From the NCBI GenBank assembly GCA_049275655.1, contig JBASUY010000037.1:1-11111 (forward strand): a stretch of DNA of 11,111 nucleotides, given 5' to 3'. The position numbers were made by a program, and so were the translations under genes. Shown piece after piece: positions 5,561-11,111 of this stretch (within the stretch, counting starts at the first letter, position 1; each line of letters starts with the position of its first letter). The stretch comes from Sherwoodlollariibacterium sp049275655. GTDB taxonomy: Bacteria; Omnitrophota; Gorgyraeia; Gygaellales; Profunditerraquicolaceae. Under the pieces are notes generated by a model. It saw only the letters and a list, made by a program, of their open reading frames with translations, made no database searches and had not been told where the DNA came from.

Positions 5561-6031
5561 TTAAGGCTTTCTGCAAATACCACACAAGCCATAAAATTGA
5601 ATCAGGTGATTAGTAATTTTAAATCCGTATTTTTCGCTTAAGCCCCTTTCTGTCTGGTTTAATAATTCAACCTCTTCATCAATAAAGTCAGTATAATCTA
5701 TAACGCGCTTACAATTAGTACAGATTAAATGGTGATGATGCCTTACCCCCTTAGGGCCTTCTGCCAGCTCAAAGCGAGCCCTTTTATCGCCGAAGTCAAA
5801 CTTAAAGACAAGCCCTAAGTTTACTAAAACATCCAACGTCCTATAAACGGTAGTTAAACCAACGCTTGGGAACCTTGCGCGGATTTTTTTATATATCTCT
5901 TCTGCGCTTAAATGTTTATCTGATTTGGAGAGGACATCTAAGACAGCTTCCCTGCCTAAGGTAATCCTATAGCCACAACCTCTGAATTTCCCCTGCCACC
6001 AACCGTGCCTGCCCCAATCTCCTCTATACAT
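5561..6031 (-). CDS. Fur-family metal-dependent transcriptional regulator
   Basis: 156 residues. A winged-helix DNA-binding domain (about 20-90) contains GYRITLGREAVLDVL (20-34), LSAEEIYKKI (41-50) and the recognition helix SVGLTTVYRTLDVL (56-69). The dimer/metal domain has HHHH (98-101), ICTNCKRVI with Cys104 and Cys107, and a second zinc pair Cys150/Cys153 (CGICRKP), the full structural zinc site of Fur. Fe(II) is the likeliest co-repressor, though Zur or PerR specificity cannot be excluded by eye. An unusual Gly/Trp-rich N-terminal extension (MYRGDWGRHGWWQGKFRGC) precedes the domain. GAGGGAG precedes the ATG. Palindromes resembling Fur boxes lie both in its own promoter and before the next operon, so it probably represses itself and the downstream metal-cofactor genes. 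Confidence 0.94.
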   Translation of the reverse strand: MYRGDWGRHGWWQGKFRGCGYRITLGREAVLDVLSKSDKHLSAEEIYKKIRARFPSVGLTTVYRTLDVLVNLGLVFKFDFGDKRARFELAEGPKGVRHHHHLICTNCKRVIDYTDFIDEEVELLNQTERGLSEKYGFKITNHLIQFYGLCGICRKP

Positions 6032-6044
6032 CGCTCCCTCTAAA

Positions 6045-6059
6045 TGAAAATGGTTTCCA
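6045..6059 (-). promoter_or_regulatory. Fur-box-like operator in the fur promoter
   Basis: The minus strand reads TGGAAACCATTTTCA, matching the Fur core TGATAATCATTATCA at 11 of 15 positions. It sits inside a wider 9-3-9 inverted repeat (6042-6062, arms AAATGGAAA and TTTTCATTT). It lies just downstream of the -10 element and before the ribosome site, covering the expected transcription start, which fits autorepression. Confidence 0.7.
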
Positions 6060-6065
6060 TTTACA

Positions 6066-6093
6066 AGTATACACCTTTAATAAGGGTTGTCAA
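6066..6093 (-). promoter_or_regulatory. sigma70-type promoter of fur
   Basis: The -35 element TTGACA (6088-6093, perfect) is 16 bases from the -10 element TATACT (6066-6071, five of six). The -35 overlaps the last codons of the upstream epimerase gene. Transcription would start near 6058-6060, inside the Fur-box-like palindrome. This is the clearest promoter in the window. Confidence 0.8.
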
Positions 6094-7034
6094 GGTTTTT
6101 TTGAGAAATTTTTTACTGAAAACCCTAATTCTTGATAGACTGAATAAGGAGGAGCAAAATTAAGGGTTTTTTCTATCCTCTCTAAACTATAAACTCTTCC
6201 CTTGGATAAAAACCTAATTCTCTTCCCGATAAAAGGAAGAAAAGAGATGACCTTTGTCAGAAAAGGCGAAAGTAAGAGCGGTTCTTTTAACCCTAAACTT
6301 TTAGCAAATATACCAAAAATGTCTTTAAGGCTTAAGACCTCTTTATCCGCTATATGAAATATCCCGCCAATAGCGCGCTCATCCTCCATACAATGCGCCA
6401 AGAAGGCGGCAACATTACGTACAGAAGCAAGGTGCAGTTTCGGCTCTCCTAAGTCAGGTAAGATAAGTAGCCTTAACCTTAAGAGCCGGACTAAAAGAGG
6501 AAGCATATGCGGCTCCCCTTCTCCATAAACCATACAAGGCCGGACAATAACAAGAGGCAACCCCTTATCCCGAAACTCAACTGCAATCTTCTCAGCCTCT
6601 AACTTTGATTCCCCGTATCTATTAGTAGCTGAGTAGGGCTTATCCTCTGTAAGTGGTGTTTGGAGATTCCCGGAATTAACCGCAACTGAACTGATATAAA
6701 CAACTTTTTTAAGCTTATTTTCTAAAGCCCAAGAGCATAAATTTTGAGTTCCTAAAACATTTACCCTACGTAACGCCTCTAAATCATCATCAGCCACAAA
6801 CCCGGCGCAGTGAAATAGAATCTCGTAATTATCTCCTAAAGAATTAAGAGAAAACTTATCTGTTATATCTGCAAAAACAACATTTGTTCCCTTTTCTTTC
6901 AGAAAAGTTATATCGGAAGTACGCCGCGCTAAGGCAGTTATATTTGTATGCCCGCGCGACAACAATTCAAGGATAAGGTATCTTCCGATAAAGCCTGTTG
7001 CCCCGGTAACAAGTATCTTCGTATCTTTATCCAA
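6090..7034 (-). CDS. NAD(P)-dependent epimerase/dehydratase (extended SDR)
   Basis: 314 residues. A Rossmann nucleotide motif VTGATGFIG (9-17; GXXGXXG) is followed by ALARR (34-38), which favours NADP or phosphorylated substrates but does not prove it. Then come FADITD (54-59), FHCAGFV (74-80), YISSVAV with the catalytic serine (113-119), and the active-site YGESK (140-144; YXXXK). The substrate-side VRPCMVYGEGEPHMLP (164-179) completes an extended-SDR core, and the tail resembles 3-beta-HSD or nucleoside-diphosphate-sugar epimerase-like enzymes. The substrate is unknown. The start is TTG 7034, three bases after the desulforedoxin stop with GAAGGG upstream; no ATG fits the Rossmann start, so the two genes are likely coupled. 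Its stop overlaps the -35 box of fur. Confidence 0.88.
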   Translation of the reverse strand: MDKDTKILVTGATGFIGRYLILELLSRGHTNITALARRTSDITFLKEKGTNVVFADITDKFSLNSLGDNYEILFHCAGFVADDDLEALRRVNVLGTQNLCSWALENKLKKVVYISSVAVNSGNLQTPLTEDKPYSATNRYGESKLEAEKIAVEFRDKGLPLVIVRPCMVYGEGEPHMLPLLVRLLRLRLLILPDLGEPKLHLASVRNVAAFLAHCMEDERAIGGIFHIADKEVLSLKDIFGIFAKSLGLKEPLLLSPFLTKVISFLPFIGKRIRFLSKGRVYSLERIEKTLNFAPPYSVYQELGFSVKNFSKKP

Positions 7035-7037
7035 CCT

Positions 7038-7166
7038 TTACCCTTCAATCTTCTCCATCGGCTTACCGCAACAAACTAATTCTCCTCCGCCAACTTCTTT
7101 TACCTCAACTACATTCCCACAGATACTACATTTATAAACCTCTCCCACACTTTTTACATTTGCCAT
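7038..7166 (-). CDS. desulforedoxin-like protein (42 residues)
   Basis: A short gene of 42 residues beginning at ATG 7166 with a strong AAGGAGG ribosome site just upstream. The protein reads MANVKSVGEVYKCSICGNVV... with Cys13 and Cys16 as a CXXC pair and Cys32-Cys33 as a CC pair near GKPMEKI. This is the four-cysteine iron site of desulforedoxin, also found as the N-terminal domain of desulfoferrodoxin (superoxide reductase). The superoxide-reducing neelaredoxin domain is absent, and at 42 residues it is slightly longer than the classical 36-residue protein. It probably holds one Fe(SCys)4 centre and passes electrons in the cytoplasm. Position before an SDR gene and fur suggests a redox or iron-linked role, which is inference. 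Confidence 0.87.
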   Translation of the reverse strand: MANVKSVGEVYKCSICGNVVEVKEVGGGELVCCGKPMEKIEG

Positions 7167-7227
7167 CTCTCCTCCTTTATACTTTGGTTTTATCCTTACT
7201 TATTGTAACACATTCCACCCTCCTATC

Positions 7228-8385
7228 CTATTTTATCTTACGGATTAAGGGAAGGCAAAGAAAACTAGCAAGCGAAGAAATTATAATAAGCCAGCTTAAG
7301 CCTATTTTAGGTAATAGATACGCGCCGGAGAGATTGCTTAAAACAAGCGCTAAATTACTTACGCTGCATAAAAGCGCAAAAGAAGTCGCCTCCAAGCCCT
7401 TAATAGAACTCCTCGCCATAAAATCCATCACCATAATAAAAATAAACATACCGATAAAGCTATAAACTACATCATAAATAACCGCGGTAACCGGCGTATA
7501 ATAAAGATAACTTAAAGTAGTAACCGCGCCTAAGAATACCGAGACAAAGAGCCACTTTTTTATATTAATCTTCTCGCTTAATTTAAAATAAAATATTGAG
7601 CCGATAATACCAAAGATAGTCCCGATAGTACTCAAGGTCCCTATCCAGACCTTACCCCAGCCAAAATTGTCGCGTTGAATAAAAAATAGCGGAGCCCCAA
7701 AAGAAGGAGAAAACTTATAAAGAAAGATAAAGAGCGCTATCACTAAAAGGTATTTATCATAAAGAAGTGTTTTTAAATCATCAATTAAACTCCTACGCTT
7801 ACCCTCTTCCCTTACTATCGTCTCTTGGTAAAAATACGCAGGGAGCATAACTATAATATAAATTGGTATAAGACAAAGAAACGCTCCCCTATACCCCCAT
7901 ACCTGCGCAAGGTAACCTCCTCCAGTCCCGGTAATAATCCCTGCTACGGACAAGGCAATCCATTGGATACTCTGGATTTTACCCGTAGCATTGTATTTCT
8001 TCCCCTCAACGCACATAACCCCATCCACCGCCACATCACGGAAAGCAGAATCAGCGGAGTTAATGGCTAACAAAATAATTAGCATCGCCAAAGGCATTTG
8101 TATTAACCCTAAAGCCAAAACCATCAAAATATCCAAAAGAAGAGAGATAAAAATCCATCTTCTCTTGCTAAAAAAATTATCAATTACGTAACCGATAAAT
8201 GGCTTAACCAGCCAAGCAAAGACAGGAATGCTGGAAATAACCATTATTTTTTGCGGTGAGAAATTAAGGGTCTCTTTAAGGTAGTAAAATAAACCTTGAG
8301 AAGGAAGTGCTTCAATGCCTTGAGTAAAATAAACAGAACTACTTAAGGCATATATCCAGAATAGTTTTTTATTCTTCAACTGCAC
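7228..8385 (-). CDS. MFS transporter, BT1 (folate-biopterin transporter)-like
   Basis: 385 residues with about twelve hydrophobic segments and a charged cytoplasmic loop near 188-208 (ETIVREEGKRRSLIDDL) dividing two halves of six. Family marks are FTQGIEALPSQGLFYYLKETLNFSPQ (20-45), VKPFIGYVIDNF (60-71), NSADSAFRDVAVDGVM (109-124) and FSPSFGAPLFFI (225-236), resembling the BT1 family. BT1 proteins in Leishmania and plants carry folates or pteridines; bacterial substrates are mostly unknown, so pterin transport here is only a suggestion. It lies in the inner membrane. The ATG lies 17 bases inside the end of secG, so it is probably translated by coupling, and it closes the gap-pgk-tpi-secG transcription unit. 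It shows no pathway link with glycolysis. Confidence 0.82.
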   Translation of the reverse strand: MQLKNKKLFWIYALSSSVYFTQGIEALPSQGLFYYLKETLNFSPQKIMVISSIPVFAWLVKPFIGYVIDNFFSKRRWIFISLLLDILMVLALGLIQMPLAMLIILLAINSADSAFRDVAVDGVMCVEGKKYNATGKIQSIQWIALSVAGIITGTGGGYLAQVWGYRGAFLCLIPIYIIVMLPAYFYQETIVREEGKRRSLIDDLKTLLYDKYLLVIALFIFLYKFSPSFGAPLFFIQRDNFGWGKVWIGTLSTIGTIFGIIGSIFYFKLSEKINIKKWLFVSVFLGAVTTLSYLYYTPVTAVIYDVVYSFIGMFIFIMVMDFMARSSIKGLEATSFALLCSVSNLALVLSNLSGAYLLPKIGLSWLIIISSLASFLCLPLIRKIK

Positions 8386-8698
8386 CTGTAACAGGCGTTG
8401 ATTGATCTACAGCAGGAGGTTTGCCCGCTTTAACAGCGGTAGCCGGGGGCTTAACATTGATTAATAAGGACTTACTCTGCCTTACGGATAGGATTGCAAG
8501 CGCTAAACAAGTAAGAAAAAATATTACAGCACAGATAGTAGTTGTGCGCGTCAAAAAATCGCTCGTCTTAGTCCCAAACATTGACTCAACCCCGGCAAAG
8601 CTTTCAACTAAGCCGCTACCTCTACCCCTTTGAATCAAAACTAAAATAATAAGAAGCAAACATGCGATAATATGAATTGTAATGACTAATCCCATCAT
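8369..8698 (-). CDS. secG: Sec translocase subunit SecG
   Basis: 109 residues of the SecG family. Membrane helix 1 is about 3-22 (GLVITIHIIACLLLIILVLI), followed by the conserved QRGRGSGLVESFAGVESMFGTKTSDFLTRTT (23-53), and helix 2 is about 54-73. The tail is Ala/Pro/Lys-rich (75-109). SecG is the small SecYEG subunit that supports SecA-driven protein export across the inner membrane. The start is ATG 8698 (a second ATG follows at once), overlapping the tpiA stop as ATGA, with GAGGTG upstream. The tpi-secG order is a common bacterial arrangement and supports the assignment. The MFS gene begins inside its last codons. Confidence 0.95.
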   Translation of the reverse strand: MMGLVITIHIIACLLLIILVLIQRGRGSGLVESFAGVESMFGTKTSDFLTRTTTICAVIFFLTCLALAILSVRQSKSLLINVKPPATAVKAGKPPAVDQSTPVTGAVEE

Positions 8699-9468
8699 TT
8701 TAACACCTCGGAAGCTTTAATAACTATCTCTGAAAATGTATCAACCTTAAGGCTTGCGCCCCCTACTAATGCGCCGTCAACATCCGGCTCTTTCATTAAT
8801 TCTACTATATTATCAGGCTTGACACTACCTCCGTATTGTATCCTTACCTCAGAGGCAACTTCTTGATTATACAATTTATGCAGTAACTGACGGATATATT
8901 TGTGTACCTCTTGTGCCTGCTGAGGGGTTGCTGTCTTGCCTGTGCCTATTGCCCAGACCGGCTCATAAGCAATAACTATCTTTAAAACATCTTCCTCTAA
9001 GAGCCCGCTTAATGCGCCCTCTACATGGTTTTTAAGGATATCAAAGGTTTTTCCTGCCTCGCGCTCCGCAAGCATCTCGCCCACGCAGACTATAGGAGTT
9101 AACCCATTGGAAAGAGCGCTTTTAATCTTCTTATTTACGCTCTCGTTAGTTTCGCCAAAAAATTGCCTGCGTTCAGAGTGGCCTATAATAACATAACTAC
9201 ACCCAACATCTTTTAACATCTTGCCTGATACCTCTCCGGTAAAAGCACCCTCATCTGCCCAGTATAAATCCTGCCCTCCTAATTTTATCCCCGTCTCATT
9301 AATTACCTCTGCTACATCAGAAAGCGCAGTAAAGGGCGGGCATAAGACGATATCCAAGGCATCGCTATTAATCTTAAACAACTCCCTTTTTAAGCCATTG
9401 GTTAATTCAATCGCTTCTTTAATTGTTTTATACATCTTCCAATTTCCGGCGATAATCGTCCTTCTCAT
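8695..9468 (-). CDS. tpiA: triosephosphate isomerase
   Basis: 257 residues, the usual length. It interconverts dihydroxyacetone phosphate and glyceraldehyde 3-phosphate in glycolysis and gluconeogenesis. All catalytic residues are visible: Asn9 and Lys11 in GNWKMYK, His97 in IIGHSERR, and Glu169 in AYEPVWAIGTGKTA, whose loop closes on the substrate. The phosphate-binding YGGSV (212-216) and GALVGGASLK (232-241) are also intact. Complete TIM barrel, cytoplasmic, normally a dimer. It starts one base after the pgk stop (TAAAATG) and ends overlapping secG, consistent with one mRNA. Confidence 0.98.
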   Translation of the reverse strand: MRRTIIAGNWKMYKTIKEAIELTNGLKRELFKINSDALDIVLCPPFTALSDVAEVINETGIKLGGQDLYWADEGAFTGEVSGKMLKDVGCSYVIIGHSERRQFFGETNESVNKKIKSALSNGLTPIVCVGEMLAEREAGKTFDILKNHVEGALSGLLEEDVLKIVIAYEPVWAIGTGKTATPQQAQEVHKYIRQLLHKLYNQEVASEVRIQYGGSVKPDNIVELMKEPDVDGALVGGASLKVDTFSEIVIKASEVLK

Positions 9469-9469
9469 T

Positions 9470-10651
9470 TTATTTGTCTGTAAGCGCTGCTACCCCGGGA
9501 AGAGTTTTGCCTTCCAGGTATTCTAAGCTTGCTCCGCCTCCGGTTGAGATATGCGTCATCTTATCTTCTAATCTAAACTTAGCTATTGCTGCTGCAGTAT
9601 CCCCGCCGCCGATAATTGAGGTACAATCTAACCCTGAAATAAACTTTGCCACTTCTTTTGTTCCATTGGCAAAGGCATCCATCTCAAAAATCCCTAAGGG
9701 CCCGTTCCAAACTATAGTTTTTGCTTTTTTTAGTTTTGCATTAAAGAGCTCTACAGTTTTTGGCCCGACATCAACAGCTATCTTGCCGTCAGGAATATCC
9801 TCTCCTACCAATTCACTCTTGGCATTTGCATCAATTAATTCTACTACAATATTGTCAACCGGTAAGAGTATATCTTTACCCTGTTCTTTTGCCTGCTGAA
9901 GGATACTCTTTGCTAAATCTATCCTTTCTTTCTCAAGCTTTGAATTACCAATTGACTTACCCAAAGCTTTTAGAAATGTATAAGCCATCCCGCCGCCGAT
10001 AATAAACGCATCTGCCTTAGGAAGAAGATTCTCAATCATAGCGATTTTATCTGAAACCTTTGCCCCTCCTAAGATAACCATAAATGGCTTAGGAGGATTT
10101 GTAATCACCCTGCCTAAATACTCTATCTCTTTTTCTAAAAGAAACCCTGCAGCAGATTTTAAGAAGTGCGTTACCCCTTCAGTAGAAGCATGGGCGCGGT
10201 GCGCAGTGCCAAAGGCGTCATTAACAAATACCTCGCCTAAAGAAGCTAACTCTTTAGAGAAATTTGCGTCATTTGCCTCTTCCTGCGGATGAAAGCGAAG
10301 GTTCTCTAAAAGAATTATCCGCTCTTTAGCTTTTTGAACCGAATCCTTGATATTTGCCCCTACGCAATCATCTAAAAACAGGACATCTTCGCCTAAGAGT
10401 TCTTTTAAGCGTAAAGATACCGGTTTTAGGCTATACTTTTCTACTACTTTTCCGTCTGGCCTGCCTAAATGGCTTATAAGGATAAGCTTTTTTGCGCCGT
10501 TTTCTAATATATATTTTATTGTCGGAAGTGTTGCTCTAATACGCTTATCGTCGGTTATATTTAATTCCTTATCCTGCGGCACATTAAAATCAGCACGCAT
10601 CAAAACAACTTTTCCTTTTAAAACTAAATCTCTTAGTGTTAATTTATTCAT
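9470..10651 (-). CDS. pgk: phosphoglycerate kinase
   Basis: 393 residues, full length. It transfers phosphate from 1,3-bisphosphoglycerate to ADP, giving ATP and 3-phosphoglycerate. Seen here are RADFNVP (19-25), Arg38 in DDKRIRA, HLGRPDGK (61-68), ENLRFHPQEE (116-125), DAFGTAHRAHAS (145-156), GGAKVSDKI (195-203) and the nucleotide-binding GGGDTAAAI (348-356), so both domains and the hinge are complete. ATG with AAGGAG upstream. A 95-nt spacer separates it from gap, the only wide gap in this operon, and a weak separate promoter there cannot be excluded. It is followed by tpiA after one base. Confidence 0.98.
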   Translation of the reverse strand: MNKLTLRDLVLKGKVVLMRADFNVPQDKELNITDDKRIRATLPTIKYILENGAKKLILISHLGRPDGKVVEKYSLKPVSLRLKELLGEDVLFLDDCVGANIKDSVQKAKERIILLENLRFHPQEEANDANFSKELASLGEVFVNDAFGTAHRAHASTEGVTHFLKSAAGFLLEKEIEYLGRVITNPPKPFMVILGGAKVSDKIAMIENLLPKADAFIIGGGMAYTFLKALGKSIGNSKLEKERIDLAKSILQQAKEQGKDILLPVDNIVVELIDANAKSELVGEDIPDGKIAVDVGPKTVELFNAKLKKAKTIVWNGPLGIFEMDAFANGTKEVAKFISGLDCTSIIGGGDTAAAIAKFRLEDKMTHISTGGGASLEYLEGKTLPGVAALTDK

Positions 10652-10706
10652 TCCTTACTCCTTAACTCAAAAACAAACCCAACTACTAAAGTACGCTCTC
10701 CAAATC

Positions 10707-10724
10707 AACTAGCTATCCCTAGTT
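10707..10724. repeat. short inverted repeat in the gap-pgk spacer
   Basis: AACTAG (10707-10712) and CTAGTT (10719-10724) form a perfect six-base stem across a six-base loop. On the minus strand it is preceded, not followed, by TTTTTT, so it is not a terminator for gap. Beside it the minus strand carries GGGGACAGCGACTTTTTT (10725-10742), a form resembling repeats common between genes of many uncultivated bacteria. Whether the two belong together is inference. Confidence 0.4.
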
Positions 10725-10746
10725 AAAAAAGTCGCTGTCCCCTAAG

Positions 10747-11111
10747 TTAGAGGCCTTTGCGGATGATGTATTCGCAAAGGTCAACTACGCGGTTTGAATA
10801 CCCCCACTCATTATCATACCAAGAAAGAACCTTTACAAAATCATCCTGTATAACTTTGGTACTCTTAGCATCAACTACTGAACTTAACCGGCAATGGTTA
10901 AAATCAATTGAGACTACAGGGTCTTCGGTATAACCTAAAATACCTTTCATAGCACCCTCTGAAGCTGCCTTAAGCGCAGCATTTAACTCTTCGGCAGTAG
11001 CTTTCTTTGCCAAAGAAAGGGTTAAATCCACTACAGAAACATTAGGTGTCGGAACCCGGATAGCAAAGCCATCAAGCTTTCCTTTAAGCTCTGGGATAAC
11101 CAAAGATATCG
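10747..11111 (-). CDS. gap: glyceraldehyde-3-phosphate dehydrogenase, type I, C-terminal part (cut by window edge)
   Basis: About 121 C-terminal residues of a protein usually near 335. The frame is open to the right edge; the apparent first residue is an internal TTG codon, not a start. The segment from VIPELKGKLDGFAIRVPTPN through VSVVDLT to KGILGYTEDPVVSIDF and SWYDNEWGYSNRVVDL is diagnostic of type I GAPDH catalytic domains. The NAD-binding domain and catalytic cysteine (SCTTN) lie outside the window. The enzyme oxidises glyceraldehyde 3-phosphate to 1,3-bisphosphoglycerate, the substrate of the next gene product Pgk. It is probably the first glycolytic gene of the operon. Confidence 0.96.
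   Translation of the reverse strand, partial: ISLVIPELKGKLDGFAIRVPTPNVSVVDLTLSLAKKATAEELNAALKAASEGAMKGILGYTEDPVVSIDFNHCRLSSVVDAKSTKVIQDDFVKVLSWYDNEWGYSNRVVDLCEYIIRKGL

Noticed and set aside
7167..7227. Promoter before the desulforedoxin gene
   Set aside because: TTACAA and TATAAA are present but 21 bases apart, and no good -10/-35 pair with normal spacing is visible; a weak promoter remains possible.
9474..9899. Plus-strand open frame of 141 codons
   Set aside because: Antisense to an intact pgk with all motifs present.
10707..10724. Hairpin as transcription terminator of gap
   Set aside because: In the direction of gap transcription the T-run precedes the stem instead of following it, and the stem is only six A/T-rich pairs.
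1..11111. CRISPR arrays, tRNA, rRNA, transposase genes or attachment sites
   Set aside because: No regularly spaced direct repeats, cloverleaf-like stretches, rRNA segments or transposase motifs were seen on either strand.

Overview
This is a bacterial chromosomal segment in which every supported gene lies on the minus strand, so it reads from the right edge to the left. Type I GAPDH, Pgk, TpiA and SecG in the order gap-pgk-tpi-secG, together with a Fur repressor, point to a bacterium rather than an archaeon. Ferredoxin-type ATPases, NifX-like proteins, a desulforedoxin and DUF5320 proteins suggest an anaerobic lifestyle. The low-to-moderate GC and gene content would fit an uncultivated anaerobe, for example Omnitrophota or a similar lineage. 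That placement is only an impression.

Right part (11111 to about 7228): the C-terminal end of gap, then pgk, tpiA, secG and a BT1-like MFS transporter. From pgk onward the genes are spaced by 1 nt or overlap, so they look like one central-carbon operon that also carries a Sec translocon subunit and a transporter. The 95-nt gap-pgk spacer holds a short hairpin and a GGGGACAGCGAC-type motif.

Middle (7166 to 5561): a 42-residue desulforedoxin-like protein, an extended-SDR epimerase/dehydratase starting at TTG, and a Fur-family regulator. The regulator has its own good sigma70-type promoter (TTGACA, 16 nt, TATACT), with a Fur-box-like palindrome over the expected transcription start.

Left part (5497 to 1): a second Fur-box-like palindrome precedes a long run of closely packed genes. 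In order these encode a tandem DUF5320 protein, two NifX/orange-protein-like (COG1433) proteins, a Gly/Arg-rich DUF5320-like protein with four cysteines, a SAM methyltransferase, a MinD-type ATPase with two [4Fe-4S] motifs, a CoA-binding protein, a second ferredoxin-type MinD ATPase, a DUF2099 (methanogenesis marker 8-like) protein, and the start of a DUF89 phosphatase-like protein cut by the window edge. An intrinsic-terminator-like hairpin after the first gene probably lowers expression of the rest.

The paired COG1149 ATPases and COG1433 proteins resemble the orange protein (ORP) loci of sulfate reducers. Here the set is joined to Fur control, DUF5320, DUF2099 and DUF89. The likeliest reading is an iron-responsive system for assembling, carrying or inserting a metal or Fe-S cofactor. 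Its substrate and target cannot be told from this sequence.
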